Of a stretch of 64,000 bases of DNA, positions 1 through 9,314 are shown piece by piece. Each line of letters opens with the position of its first letter. Position 1 is the stretch's first letter. The notes beneath the pieces were generated by a model. It made no database searches. It had not been told where the DNA came from and saw nothing but the letters and a program-made list of their open reading frames with translations. The DNA is taken from positions 1-64,000 of the forward strand of contig JAADGS010000073.1 of assembly GCA_013152275.1 (NCBI GenBank), read 5' to 3'. This DNA comes from Actinomycetota bacterium (GTDB lineage Bacteria; Actinomycetota; Acidimicrobiia; Spongiisociales; UBA4744). Both the position numbers and the translations under genes were made by a program.

Positions 1-105
1 CTCGTGTTGCGTGAGCAGATCGTCAACGAGCAGCTCCCGCAGCTTCTCGAGATTCAGGCGAGGCTCGATGCTGCCCTCGATGAACCGGCCGGTGCAGGCT
101 CATGA
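1..105 (+). CDS. C-terminal end of an unidentified protein (partial)
   Basis: An open frame enters from the left edge in frame 1 and ends at the TGA at 103-105. Only 34 residues are visible, ending LDAALDEPAGAGS. The piece is charged and looks helical (Glu, Gln and Leu rich). Its stop overlaps the ATG of the adaptor gene by 4 nt (ATGA), so it is probably the preceding gene of the same export operon. The family cannot be named from this fragment. Confidence 0.6.
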   Translation, partial: LVLREQIVNEQLPQLLEIQARLDAALDEPAGAGS

Positions 106-1274
106 GCGACCCGTCCCGCCCTTGGCGCCTCGCGTGGCGACGTCGACACGGCTGGGTTCGACTCACCGCCTGGATCGTCGTCCTCGTCGTGCTTCCTGTG
201 GCCGCCTACCAGTTCGGACGGAGAGCCGACACGCCTGCGGAGGCGATCGCACATGCCGCACCGCCTGCACCGGCCGATATCACTGCCACGGTTGAACGGC
301 GGACCCTCGAAGCTGCCGAGGTGTTCCTCGGAGAAGTCACGCTCGATGTCGTCCCACTCGCCACCCCACGAGCGGGTGTGGTCGTCGACATTCCGGTGGA
401 AGCCGGCGACACGACTACCGAAGGCACTGTCGCCGCGGTGCTCGACGACCGACCGATCGTCATGCTCCGCGGTGACCTGCCGCTGATCGACGACCTCCAA
501 CCTGGTGCGACCGGCTCGTGGGTGACGCAACTTCAACAGTCCCTGACCCGACTCGGGCTCTACACGCTCGAGGTGGACGGCAGGTATGGTCCGGCGACAC
601 AGTGGGCGGTGAGCAGGCTGTACGAGTCGATCGGATTTCGCCCGCCGACCGCATCGGAGCCGCTGTCGGGCCGCGCGACGGCCGGTGGCACGCCGCTCCC
701 GTCGGCGGAGGTCCTGTTCGTGTCCTCGCTGCCGACCAGGGTCATCGACGTCTCGGCGCATCGGGGTGACATCGTTGCCGCCGCCGATGTGCTCATGGAC
801 TTCGCCGGAGCCGCCCCGGCTGTCGTCGTGCGGGTCGACCCCACCGACGCGAAGCGATTCCATACCGGAGATTCCGTGCTGATCCGTCGAGGCGGCGGTC
901 AGGACGACCTGCCGGGACGGGTGCAGTCCATCGAGGAGAACACCGCGGAGGAGGCCGGGGGCCTCACCCAGATTGTGACGATCGCCCCCGATGCTCCTCT
1001 TCCTGCCGATCAGGCCGGCAAGACGGTAAAAGTGTTGGTCGGCGCCACCTCGACTGGCGGGCCGGTGCTGGTGGTCCCGGTGACCGCGATCAGATCCGCA
1101 GCCGACGGCGGCACCTATGTGGACGTGCAGACCGCGCCGGAGGAGTTCGACCGAGTACCGGTGACCGCCGGCCTGGCCGTCGGTGGTTTCGTTGCCGTCG
1201 AGTCCCCCGACGGTCGCCTCCACGAGGGAGGCAAGGTTCGGGTCGGGACCGTGGCGGAGACCGGCGGGTCATGA
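102..1274 (+). CDS. HlyD/MacA-type periplasmic adaptor with peptidoglycan-binding domain
   Basis: Probable membrane-fusion (adaptor) subunit of an ABC exporter. The N-terminus is Arg/Trp rich, followed by one membrane segment at about residues 20-38. A beta-rich biotinyl-lipoyl-like part (ETAEVFLGEV, then PRAGVVVDIPVEAGD) comes next, and a PG_binding_1-like stretch lies at about 135-180 (LQQSLTRLGLYT, DGRYGPAT). The C-terminal half resembles HlyD beta-barrel segments (VVPVTAIRS). The ATG overlaps the stop of the preceding gene, and the end overlaps the ATPase start by 4 nt, so the genes are translationally coupled. A peptidoglycan-binding insert suits anchoring in a cell wall. The substrate is unknown. 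Confidence 0.82.
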   Translation: MSDPSRPWRLAWRRRHGWVRLTAWIVVLVVLPVAAYQFGRRADTPAEAIAHAAPPAPADITATVERRTLEAAEVFLGEVTLDVVPLATPRAGVVVDIPVEAGDTTTEGTVAAVLDDRPIVMLRGDLPLIDDLQPGATGSWVTQLQQSLTRLGLYTLEVDGRYGPATQWAVSRLYESIGFRPPTASEPLSGRATAGGTPLPSAEVLFVSSLPTRVIDVSAHRGDIVAAADVLMDFAGAAPAVVVRVDPTDAKRFHTGDSVLIRRGGGQDDLPGRVQSIEENTAEEAGGLTQIVTIAPDAPLPADQAGKTVKVLVGATSTGGPVLVVPVTAIRSAADGGTYVDVQTAPEEFDRVPVTAGLAVGGFVAVESPDGRLHEGGKVRVGTVAETGGS

Positions 1275-1939
1275 GCGAAGTCGCTCGGCTGGAAGGGGTC
1301 GGCCGCACCTTCGGACCCCGCGAGGAGGTGACGGCGCTTGCCGACGTGGACCTGGCGATCGAGGAGGGTGCGTTCGTCGCCGTCGAAGGACCCTCCGGTT
1401 CCGGCAAGTCGACACTGCTGAACATTCTTGGGCTCCTCGATACACCGTCCACCGGACGCTATCGACTCGATGGGAACGATGTGACCGGGCTTCGGGCCGG
1501 GGAGGCGGCACGAGCGCGCGCCGAGTTCCTCGGGTTCGTGTTCCAGTCCTACCATCTGCTGGCGGCCAAGAACGTCATCGACAACGTCGTGCTCGGCGCC
1601 TCCTACCGTGCCATCCGTCGTCGGGAACGGTATCGAAGAGCATTCGATGTGCTCGACGAACTGGGTCTCGCGCATCGTGTCACCGCCATGCCCCCAACCC
1701 TTTCGGGGGGTGAGCAACAGCGTGTCGCCATTGCACGCGCCGTCATCGGCGGCAAGCGGCTGTTGCTGTGCGACGAACCGACCGGCAACCTGGACTCCGA
1801 GAACACCCGCAAGGTCGTTGAGGTTCTGCGACGGATGGCACACGAGGGTATCGCCGTCGTCGTGGCCACCCACGACCCGATGGTGGCACGAGAGAGTGAT
1901 GCCACCGTCCGGCTCGTCGACGGCCACCCGGTCACATGA
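1271..1939 (+). CDS. ABC transporter ATP-binding protein, MacB/LolD type
   Basis: A cytoplasmic ATPase of 222 aa, the usual size for the LolD/MacB class. Walker A is GPSGSGKST (about 40-48), the Q-loop is FVFQSYH (about 89-95), the signature is LSGGEQQ (144-150), Walker B is LLLCDEPTGNLD (164-175), and the switch His is in ATHDP. LolD/MacB-type ATPases power mechanotransmission across the membrane, usually for lipoproteins, peptides or drugs. The start overlaps the adaptor by 4 nt and the end overlaps the permease by 4 nt, so the three genes are one operon. Assignment to the class is secure; the substrate is not visible. Confidence 0.93.
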   Translation: MSEVARLEGVGRTFGPREEVTALADVDLAIEEGAFVAVEGPSGSGKSTLLNILGLLDTPSTGRYRLDGNDVTGLRAGEAARARAEFLGFVFQSYHLLAAKNVIDNVVLGASYRAIRRRERYRRAFDVLDELGLAHRVTAMPPTLSGGEQQRVAIARAVIGGKRLLLCDEPTGNLDSENTRKVVEVLRRMAHEGIAVVVATHDPMVARESDATVRLVDGHPVT

Positions 1940-3108
1940 GGCGTCTTGTCCAGGCGATCGGCGAGGCGACCTGGGGTCTGCTGGCGCAACCCCGGCGTCT
2001 CATCGGTGCGGGCCTGGCGACCTCCCTCGGGATTGGACTGTTTGTGGCCGCATGGACGTTGAACGTCACCGCCGGGCAGCAGATCTCTGCGAGTTTCGAC
2101 GCGTTCCGAGCGACCGAGGTTCGCGTCTCGAGCGACACGGGAGGTGGTGACTGGATTCCCGCCGACTATCTCGAGCGCCTGGCGCAGATGTCGGCCGTCG
2201 TCACGGCGCAGAAGCTCACCGACCTCGACAGTGTGACCATCTCCACCTCGGTGCCGGAACGGCCGGACCTGGGCACCAGCCTGTCCGCCCGCGCCTGGGG
2301 CGTCGATGATGATGGGCCGAGAGCAATCGCCGCCGTGATCGATGGATCCAGGATGGAGCCGACGCCCGGAGAGACACCAACGGTGCTGCTCGGCGGCCGT
2401 GTCGCGGCTGCCCTCGGCATCGACACGGTCGACGGAGTGCAGTCCATCTGGATCAACGGCAACCCGGCCGTCGTGCGCGGCATCATCCGTTCGGTCGGCC
2501 GGCGACGTGAGATCCTCGACGGGATCGTGGTACTCGATCGGGATGCTGCCACGCTCGGCCTGCACTCGGTGGCGGATGAGATCATCATCGAGACCGTCGG
2601 CGGCGGCGCAGCCCAGGTGGCCGAGCAGGCCCCTCTGGCGCTTCGCCCCGACAATCCCGAAGCCGTCACCGCGATCGCTCCACCCGACCCCGAACAGTTC
2701 CGCCGGCGTTTCGAGGGTGATATCAAGCAGGGACTCTTCGCGATCTCTGGTGTGGCGATATTGATCGGAGCGATGACGATCAGCAGCACCATCGCCACCT
2801 CGATCCTCTCGCGTACCGCCGAGATCGGACTTCGGCGGGCGCTGGGTGCACGGGCAGGCGACATCCTTGCGATGGTCATCGCCGAAGGCGCGACCATGGG
2901 GTTCTTCGGCGGTCTCGTCGGAGCGAGTTTGGGCGTCGTCGGTGCGATCGCGGTCTCGGCGCGGCTTGGTTGGAACCCGATCGTCGACCCGGCAGCCACG
3001 GGTCTCGCCGTTGGCGCCGGAGTCGTGATCGGTATTCTCTCGGCCCTGCCGCCGGGATTCCGAGCCACTCGGATCGATCCTGCCGAAGCGCTCCGGTCCG
3101 TCAACTGA
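1936..3108 (+). CDS. ABC transporter permease, FtsX/MacB family
   Basis: A membrane subunit of 390 aa. One N-terminal membrane segment (about residues 28-48) is followed by a large extracytoplasmic MacB_PCD-like domain, then three C-terminal segments (starting near FAISGVAILIGAMTI, MVIAEGATMGFFGGLVG and AVGAGVVIGILSALPP). The motif SRTAEIGLRRALGA between the first two C-terminal segments is the typical FtsX/MacB coupling region, and PGFRATRIDPAEALR is the usual MacB-like tail. This completes the adaptor-ATPase-permease exporter. No outer-membrane TolC partner is seen, as expected for a monoderm. Confidence 0.92.
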   Translation: MRRLVQAIGEATWGLLAQPRRLIGAGLATSLGIGLFVAAWTLNVTAGQQISASFDAFRATEVRVSSDTGGGDWIPADYLERLAQMSAVVTAQKLTDLDSVTISTSVPERPDLGTSLSARAWGVDDDGPRAIAAVIDGSRMEPTPGETPTVLLGGRVAAALGIDTVDGVQSIWINGNPAVVRGIIRSVGRRREILDGIVVLDRDAATLGLHSVADEIIIETVGGGAAQVAEQAPLALRPDNPEAVTAIAPPDPEQFRRRFEGDIKQGLFAISGVAILIGAMTISSTIATSILSRTAEIGLRRALGARAGDILAMVIAEGATMGFFGGLVGASLGVVGAIAVSARLGWNPIVDPAATGLAVGAGVVIGILSALPPGFRATRIDPAEALRSVN

Positions 3109-3235
3109 CCGTCGGCTCTGCAACCGGCTTCCAGGATTCTGCAGCCGATCGCCGAGGGCTGTGCTTCAACCGGCACCGGCAATCGGCGACTGGCGACCGC
3201 TTTGGTACCCTGCTCCATCTGGCAGAGGGAGAGAC

Positions 3236-4393
3236 GTGGAGATCGAGATCGGCATCGGAAAATCGGGGCGGCGGGCGTACAGCTTCGATGACATCGCAAT
3301 CGTTCCCAGTCGCAGGACGAGAGATCCCGAAGACGTCGATATCTCCTGGCAGTTCGACGCGTTCAACTTCGACCTCCCGATGCTCGGTTCGGCGATGGAT
3401 TCGGCCATCAGCCCTGCGACGGCGAAAGAGATCAGCAGGCTGGGGGGACTCGGGGTTCTCAACCTCGAAGGTCTCTGGACCCGGCACGAGGACCCGATAC
3501 CGCTGTTCGAAGAGATCGCCACGCTGTCCGCCGGCACGGCGACGCGCAGGATGCAGGAGATCTACGCAGAACCGATCAAGCCGGAACTGATCGGAAGGCG
3601 AATCGAGGAGATGCGCACTTCCGGCGGCATCACGGCCGCCAGCCTGACCCCGCAGAGAGTGCGCGACTACGCGAAGCTGACCGTGGACGCCGGGCTCGAC
3701 GTGCTCGTGGTCCAGGGCACCGTTGTCTCTGCCGAGCATGTCTCGACCCGCTCGGAGCCGCTGGACCTGCGTGAGTTCATCGCCAACTTCGACCTTCCGG
3801 TGATCGTCGGAGGATGCGCCTCCCACTCGACGGCCCTGCATCTCATGCGCACCGGCGCGGTCGGCATTCTCGTAGGTGTCGGTCCCGGTGCCGCCTGCAC
3901 GACGAGAGGTGTGCTCGGCATCGGTGTCCCGCAAGCGACAGCGATCGCCGACGCCGCCGGAGCGAGGATCCGATATCTCGACGAGACCGGCCGCTACGTT
4001 CATGTGATCGCCGACGGGGGAATGCGCCGCGGCGGCGACATCGCGAAAGCCATCGCATGTGGCGCCGACGCCGTGATGATCGGTTCCCCACTGGCAGGAG
4101 CGACGGAGGCGCCCGGGCGGGGCTTCCATTGGGGTATGGCGACGTTCCACCCGACGCTGCCCCGCGGGGCACGCGTCGAAGTCGGCGCCCTCGGCACCCT
4201 CGAGGAGATCCTCATCGGCCCTGCGTACGAGAATGACGGCCGCAGGAACCTTTTCGGCGCCCTGCGGGTCTCGATGGCGACGACCGGCTACCGGGATCTC
4301 AAGGAATTCCAGAAGGCAGAAGTGATGATCGCTCCGTCCCTGCAGACCGAAGGCAAGGCGCTGCAGCGATCCCAGCAGGTGGGAATGGGTTGA
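3236..4393 (+). CDS. guaB3: GuaB3 family IMP dehydrogenase-related protein
   Basis: A 385-aa TIM-barrel protein of the IMPDH/GMP reductase superfamily without CBS domains, matching actinobacterial GuaB3 in its N-terminal pattern ([24 protein letters not shown]). The catalytic loop is GPGAACTTR with Cys221, equivalent to GPGSICTTR of [32 protein letters not shown] is the second phosphate-binding region, split here only for description. I chose GTG 3236 because AGAGGGAGA lies just upstream; a frame extends to ATG 3161 but that part has no family resemblance. A possible -10 (TACCCT) is at 3206-3211. The gene runs into guaA, consistent with IMP to XMP to GMP, although GuaB3 function is established in few organisms. 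Confidence 0.88.
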   Translation: MEIEIGIGKSGRRAYSFDDIAIVPSRRTRDPEDVDISWQFDAFNFDLPMLGSAMDSAISPATAKEISRLGGLGVLNLEGLWTRHEDPIPLFEEIATLSAGTATRRMQEIYAEPIKPELIGRRIEEMRTSGGITAASLTPQRVRDYAKLTVDAGLDVLVVQGTVVSAEHVSTRSEPLDLREFIANFDLPVIVGGCASHSTALHLMRTGAVGILVGVGPGAACTTRGVLGIGVPQATAIADAAGARIRYLDETGRYVHVIADGGMRRGGDIAKAIACGADAVMIGSPLAGATEAPGRGFHWGMATFHPTLPRGARVEVGALGTLEEILIGPAYENDGRRNLFGALRVSMATTGYRDLKEFQKAEVMIAPSLQTEGKALQRSQQVGMG

Positions 4394-5958
4394 CCTTGCA
4401 GCGGGAGTACGGCCAGGCATCCACCGGTGATTTCGACAGGGTGCTCATCGTCGATCTCGGGGCCCAGTATGCCCAGCTGATCGCCAGACGAGTCCGTGAG
4501 GCCCACGTCTTCTCGGAGATCGTTCCGAGGGACATCACCGCGGCCGAGATTGTCGCGCGGGCCCCGACCGGGGTGATCCTCTCGGGAGGTCCGGCCTCGG
4601 TGTACGCGGAGGATGCCTACGACATCGATCCGAAGATCTTCGACCTCGACGTTCCGATCCTCGGCATCTGCTACGGGCATCAACTCATCGCCTCCACGCT
4701 CGGTGGCGAAGTGGCGAGAACCGGTACGGCCGAGTACGGCAAGGCGGCACTCGAAATCACGGATCGGTCACTGCTGTTCACCGGGCTCCCCGATCATCAG
4801 GATGTGTGGATGAGCCACGGCGACGCCGTTGTCGCAGCTCCGCCGGGGTTTCGGGTGACGGCTTCGACCCCGGGGTCGCCGGTAGCCGCGATGGAGTCCG
4901 AGGATCATCGCCTGTTCGGTGTGCAGTTCCATCCAGAGGTCGGGCACACCCCTCGGGGCACCGACATGCTCAAGCGGTTCCTGTTCGACGTCTGCGGTGC
5001 CCGACCGTCCTGGACGAGCCACTCGATCATCGAACAGTCGGTCGAAGCCATCCGCTCCCAGGTCGGAGACGAGAAGGTGATCTGCGGGCTCTCGGGCGGC
5101 GTGGACTCCTCGGTCGCCGCAGCGCTCGTGCACCATGCGGTCGGCGATCAGCTGACCTGTGTGTTCATCGATCACGGCCTGCTGCGAGCGGGCGAGGCGG
5201 AGCAGGTGGACGAGACGTTTCGGGGAGCCTTCCAGATCAATCTGATTCACGTGGACGCCCAGGACCGGTTCCTCGACCGCCTGGCAGGGATCACCGACCC
5301 GGAGGCCAAGCGCAAGATCATCGGGGAGACGTTCATCCGCGTGTTCGAGGAAGTCGCCGCGGATCTCACCGACACGCCGTTTCTCGTCCAGGGGACGTTG
5401 TATCCGGACATCATCGAGTCGGGGACCAAAGACGCTGCGCGCATCAAGAGTCACCACAATGTCGGAGGGCTGCCCGAGGATATGCAATTCGAGCTGGTCG
5501 AGCCGCTCAGGGACCTGTTCAAGGACGAGGTGCGAGCGATCGGCGCCGAACTCGGGCTGCCGGAGGAGATCGTGTGGCGACAGCCGTTCCCCGGACCCGG
5601 CCTGGCCGTGCGCATCATCGGGGAGGTGACCCGCGAGCGTCTGGCGGTTCTGCAGGCTGCCGATGCGATCGTTATCGAGGAGGTGCGTCGGGCGGGGATG
5701 TATCGGGAGCTGTGGCAGTCATTCGCCGTGCTGCCTGCGGTGCGCACCGTCGGGGTGCAAGGAGACGGACGTACCTATGCGTACCCCATCGTCGTGCGAG
5801 CGGTGACGTCGGACGACGCTATGACGGCCGACTGGGCGCGTCTGCCCTACGAGGTGCTGGAACGGATCTCGTCCCGTGTGATCAACGAGGTTCCGGGAGT
5901 CAACCGGGTCGCCTACGACATCTCCTCGAAACCGCCGGCGACGATCGAGTGGGAGTGA
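4390..5958 (+). CDS. guaA: GMP synthase (glutamine-hydrolysing)
   Basis: Converts XMP, ATP and glutamine to GMP. The protein is 522 aa, the normal length. The class I glutamine amidotransferase domain has nucleophile Cys94 (LGICYGHQL) and His180/Glu182 (FHPEV). The ATP pyrophosphatase domain has SGGVDSS at 234-240, and the GMP synthase C-terminal dimerisation domain ends in [12 protein letters not shown] 4390 is taken as the start because it overlaps the guaB3 stop (TTGA) and follows an AGGTGGGA sequence. The first conserved residues are [10 protein letters not shown] at about 18-27, so a slightly later start remains possible. It is co-transcribed with guaB3. Confidence 0.96.
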   Translation: MTLQREYGQASTGDFDRVLIVDLGAQYAQLIARRVREAHVFSEIVPRDITAAEIVARAPTGVILSGGPASVYAEDAYDIDPKIFDLDVPILGICYGHQLIASTLGGEVARTGTAEYGKAALEITDRSLLFTGLPDHQDVWMSHGDAVVAAPPGFRVTASTPGSPVAAMESEDHRLFGVQFHPEVGHTPRGTDMLKRFLFDVCGARPSWTSHSIIEQSVEAIRSQVGDEKVICGLSGGVDSSVAAALVHHAVGDQLTCVFIDHGLLRAGEAEQVDETFRGAFQINLIHVDAQDRFLDRLAGITDPEAKRKIIGETFIRVFEEVAADLTDTPFLVQGTLYPDIIESGTKDAARIKSHHNVGGLPEDMQFELVEPLRDLFKDEVRAIGAELGLPEEIVWRQPFPGPGLAVRIIGEVTRERLAVLQAADAIVIEEVRRAGMYRELWQSFAVLPAVRTVGVQGDGRTYAYPIVVRAVTSDDAMTADWARLPYEVLERISSRVINEVPGVNRVAYDISSKPPATIEWE

Positions 5959-6072
5959 AGTTCCCGGTTCCGGCGAGACATGTATCCAGATCCTCTTGTC
6001 CGCGGTTCAGATGGCCTTGTTTCGGTTCTGCGCCCCGACGGCCGACAGTTGCCGAAGTTCCCGACACGCGCC

Positions 6073-6099
6073 TCAAGTAGGTGTCTGCGCACGCCGATA
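6073..6099 (+). promoter_or_regulatory. Possible sigma-28/WhiG-type promoter before the CheA-like gene
   Basis: TCAA (6073-6076), 16 nt, then GCCGATA (6093-6099) resembles the TAAA-N15-16-GCCGATAA consensus used by FliA/SigD/WhiG-class sigma factors. It lies 30 nt before GTG 6129 and inside the longer alternative frame that begins at 6081, which favours the 6129 start. One base of the -35 differs from consensus. Inference only. Confidence 0.35.
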
Positions 6100-6128
6100 C
6101 GCGTGATGATCGAGAAGAAGGTGTTGGA

Positions 6129-8195
6129 GTGGAGTTGAGCGGCGACGCCGAGTTGCTGGCCATCTTTCGTGAGGAACTCGTCTCGCGGGCCGGACATCTG
6201 GTTGAGGGAGCGCGATTGCTGCGGTCCGGCGGTGTCGACCCCAGGCACGCCTCCGACCTCTTTCGTGACGCCCACACCGTCAAGGGATCATCGAGAATGA
6301 TGGGCTTCGATGCGCTCGGCGAAGCCGGCGAGGTCCTCGAGTTCGCATGGCGATCCATCGGAGATGGCTCTCAGAGTGGTGCCATCGCCGACCTTGCGGC
6401 ATCTCTCGAAAAGGCAGCATCGTTGCTGATTCCGACCCTCGATGTTGATCCGGTCGGAGGTACTCCCCAGCTTCGAGCAGCGATTGCAGCCGTCAAGAAA
6501 CCGGTCAGCGTTCCGGAGCCCGAGCCTTCGGATGCGGAGGACGCTCCTGCAGTCGATCCTTCCACACCTGCTGATCTCGGAGGTCTTCTGTCGGCAGTCG
6601 AACGGGGACTCATCGGTACGGCGACGCGGGTCGACACGAACAAGCTGTATCGGATGATCAACCGGGCCGCGGAGGCGAGGCTGGATGCGGACGCCCTCTC
6701 CGATGCGGTACGAGCGCTTCGACTCACCGCCGGCAACCCGAGAGAGATCGCATCCCTCGCTGCCCGATGGGAGTCGGCGGTCGAGTCGGTGGACGATGCA
6801 GTCCGGGATCTGCAGGATCGCGCCCTGGAGCTGGTTTCCGAACGGTTCGGGGTGGTTACGTCGACCTTCCCGCAGTTCGTCCACTATCTGGCTCGCCGAA
6901 CCGGCAAGGAGGTTCATCTGGAGCTCACCGGTGCAGAGGTGGAGGTGGATCGTCAGATCCTCGAACATCTACGCGAGCCCCTCCGGCACCTCGTGGTCAA
7001 TGCGGTCGACCACGGGATCGAGTCCGCGGCAGAGCGCGCGGAGGCGGGGAAGCCGACGACCGGCCATGTCGTCGTCAGAGCTGCAGCTTCGGACGGTCAG
7101 CTGCGCATCTCTGTGGAGGACGATGGTCGCGGAATCGACTGGGGATCGGTTCGCAATGCCGCCATCGCTCACGAGATCGACCCGGGTGAGGTCGGATCCG
7201 ATCTCTCCGGCCTGCTGTTCCGGTCGGGTTTCTCGACCGTTGTGGAGCCATCCGATCTGAGTGGAGACGGAGCGGGTCTGGCCCTGGTTGCCGAACTCGC
7301 AGACCGCGTCAATGGTGGTATCACCATCGAGTCGCGTCCTGGCAAGGGTACATCGCTGTTGCTGACGCTGCCGTTGTCGTGGTCATTCCAGGACCTCGTT
7401 CTCCTTCGATCAGAGGGGAGAGTTTGGGGGATCCCGGCGGCCGCGGTCATCGCCACGGTGCCGACTGCCGGGGCGGACGTTCGGCCAAGCAAGGATCGCA
7501 TGGAGCTCATCTACCAGGGGAAACGTGTCCCGATCAGTTCCTTTGCCGCTGCAATCGGTGCGGGGCTTCCTGAAGAGACGGAGCAAGTCGTCGTGCTGGC
7601 CACCCGGGCAGGGAGGGCGGCGGTCACCGTCCCTGAGGTGCTCGGGAGACGCCAGGTCGCCGTCAAGGGCCTCGGTCCGCTGCTGGCGGGAGCACCGTAC
7701 CTCACCGGAGCAGCCGTGCTGGGCGGCGGTGAGGTCGTCGCAATCGTCGATCCGAATCGACTCGCAGATCAGATTCGGGCGCTCCCGATTCCCGACGGGC
7801 AGCGGCCGCGCGTGTTGGCCGTCGACGACTCGAAAGGTGTCCGTCAGCTGGTCGCCGCGGTCCTCGGCAGCCAGGGGTATGACGTTGTCGTTGCCCGCAA
7901 CGCCGAAGAGGGCCTGGAGCAGCTCGAAGCCAAGGCGTTCGATGCGCTGGTGGTCGACTTTGCGATGCCCGGACCCGACGGTGTGGAACTCGTCAAGGCG
8001 GTTCGCAGGCGCCTCCCTGCGCTTCCGGTCATCATGATCTCCGGTGTGGCGACCGCGGCCGACCAGTCGAGGGCGTGGGAAGCGGGCGTCGACGCCTATC
8101 TCGACAAATCCGACCTTCGTCAGGGGTTGCTCGTGTCGACACTTGCCTCTCTTCTCGCACTGAGGAATGGGAGTTCTTTGGAGGTTCGTCCGTGA
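6129..8195 (+). CDS. CheA-type hybrid histidine kinase (HPt-kinase-CheW-receiver)
   Basis: A chemotaxis-class kinase of 688 aa. It has an HPt domain with phospho-acceptor His49 (DAHTVKGSS), a linker rich in Pro/Glu/Asp, an ATPase domain with N-box LVVNAVDHGIE and G-boxes DDGRGID and GDGAGLALV, a CheW-like domain (VLLRSEGRVWGIP), and a C-terminal receiver domain with acidic DD near the start (AVDDS) and phospho-Asp610 (VVDFAMPGPDG). A CheA fused to a receiver is typical of FrzE/PixL-like systems rather than classical CheA. GTG 6129 is preferred over 6081 because AGAAGG sits 7-10 nt upstream. The gene overlaps the next receiver gene by 4 nt. No receptor, cheB or cheR is in the window. Confidence 0.88.
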   Translation: MELSGDAELLAIFREELVSRAGHLVEGARLLRSGGVDPRHASDLFRDAHTVKGSSRMMGFDALGEAGEVLEFAWRSIGDGSQSGAIADLAASLEKAASLLIPTLDVDPVGGTPQLRAAIAAVKKPVSVPEPEPSDAEDAPAVDPSTPADLGGLLSAVERGLIGTATRVDTNKLYRMINRAAEARLDADALSDAVRALRLTAGNPREIASLAARWESAVESVDDAVRDLQDRALELVSERFGVVTSTFPQFVHYLARRTGKEVHLELTGAEVEVDRQILEHLREPLRHLVVNAVDHGIESAAERAEAGKPTTGHVVVRAAASDGQLRISVEDDGRGIDWGSVRNAAIAHEIDPGEVGSDLSGLLFRSGFSTVVEPSDLSGDGAGLALVAELADRVNGGITIESRPGKGTSLLLTLPLSWSFQDLVLLRSEGRVWGIPAAAVIATVPTAGADVRPSKDRMELIYQGKRVPISSFAAAIGAGLPEETEQVVVLATRAGRAAVTVPEVLGRRQVAVKGLGPLLAGAPYLTGAAVLGGGEVVAIVDPNRLADQIRALPIPDGQRPRVLAVDDSKGVRQLVAAVLGSQGYDVVVARNAEEGLEQLEAKAFDALVVDFAMPGPDGVELVKAVRRRLPALPVIMISGVATAADQSRAWEAGVDAYLDKSDLRQGLLVSTLASLLALRNGSSLEVRP

Positions 8196-9187
8196 AGGTA
8201 CTCGTCGCCGACGACAGTCCGGTCATTCGGGCGGTAGTCACCTCGCTTCTCTCCGAGGCCGGGTTCGAAGTCGTCACCGCGAGTGATGGCTTCGAGGCGA
8301 TCAAGGCTTTCTACGCCGAGCTTCCAGATCTCGTACTGCTGGATATCAAGATGCCGAAGATGACCGGCTACGTGGTCTGTCGTCTCATCAAGGAGGACTA
8401 CACGGTCGCACACATCCCCGTGCTGATTCTCACGGCCCTGGATTCCGCCGAAGATCGCTATTGGAGCGAGAAATCCGGTGCGGACGGCTATCTGACCAAG
8501 GAATCGCTCGGGCAGGATCTGGTGGGGGCCATCCGATCGGCGAGAGCGACCAGAGCCCTCTCGGAACTGAATCGCGATCAGGAGCCCAAGCAGCTCGACA
8601 CCGTCGACGTGTTGGCGAGAGTTACGGATCTTCTGGACCGCAAGCTGTTCGACGCGACGATCATCAACGACATCGTTACGATGGCGACCCGTCCGGGGGA
8701 CCTCGCCGGAACCCTCGGCGAACTGCTGCAGATTCTTCGGCGTTTCGTCGGTTTCGACGTCGCCGCGATCGCGCTTGCTTCGGAGAAGAGGATGGCGGCA
8801 CGCCTCGAGAGCACACTTTCGCGGGGCGAGTTCGACGAGTTCAAGCGTCTCGTGGCAGGGCATCTCGATCAGCTGTCGGCGGTGAAGGTGAGCCCGGACG
8901 AACTGGGGGTCTGGTTCGCCGAGCCGCCGGGGTTCGGCTGGACGGACTCCGGGCAGGGTTGGCCGTCGTTCTTCGCGATGGGCCTTCGCTCCCGTGGGGA
9001 GGTTCTGGGGATTCTGGCCCTCGCTTCCCGGCGTGCCGGCGAGTTCACACCGCAGGTGGCCCGAACGCTGAGAATGGTGGAGTTTCCCATTGCGGCCGTG
9101 GTCGACTCGGCCTCGTATCACCAGAAACTCCTGGAGCAAGAGGCGCGGCTCAGCCTGTCGTCCCTCTACGGAGACCTCCAAGGGTAG
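8192..9187 (+). CDS. Response regulator with receiver and GAF-like output domain
   Basis: Protein of 331 aa starting at GTG 8192, which overlaps the kinase stop (GTGA); GGAGG lies upstream. The N-terminal receiver domain has acidic pocket ADDS, phospho-Asp51 (LLDIKMPKMTG), Thr in LILTALD and Lys in YLTKES. A helical linker follows, then a C-terminal region of about 160 aa with GAF-like features (VGFDVAAIALAS, SRGEVLGILALASR). There is no DNA-binding domain, so it is likely a signalling intermediate that accepts phosphate from the hybrid kinase and senses a small molecule or partner through the GAF-like part. The GAF call is from pattern only. Confidence 0.8.
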   Translation: MKVLVADDSPVIRAVVTSLLSEAGFEVVTASDGFEAIKAFYAELPDLVLLDIKMPKMTGYVVCRLIKEDYTVAHIPVLILTALDSAEDRYWSEKSGADGYLTKESLGQDLVGAIRSARATRALSELNRDQEPKQLDTVDVLARVTDLLDRKLFDATIINDIVTMATRPGDLAGTLGELLQILRRFVGFDVAAIALASEKRMAARLESTLSRGEFDEFKRLVAGHLDQLSAVKVSPDELGVWFAEPPGFGWTDSGQGWPSFFAMGLRSRGEVLGILALASRRAGEFTPQVARTLRMVEFPIAAVVDSASYHQKLLEQEARLSLSSLYGDLQG

Positions 9188-9314
9188 ATGCCTCGAGCGC
9201 TTCTCGGTGACACTCCATGAGGCCGGGAAGACTGCCGGGGCGGCGTCCATCTTTCTTTTCCCTCAATCGGGGCCTGTTTCCCGTCGATAACCCACTCATG
9301 AGGCGTGTAGGGAG

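Noticed and set aside
1603-3123. Long minus-strand frame of 506 codons over the ABC ATPase and permease
   Set aside because: Composition is Arg/Asp/Gly-rich shadow coding, with no family motif, and both plus-strand genes beneath it carry clear motifs.
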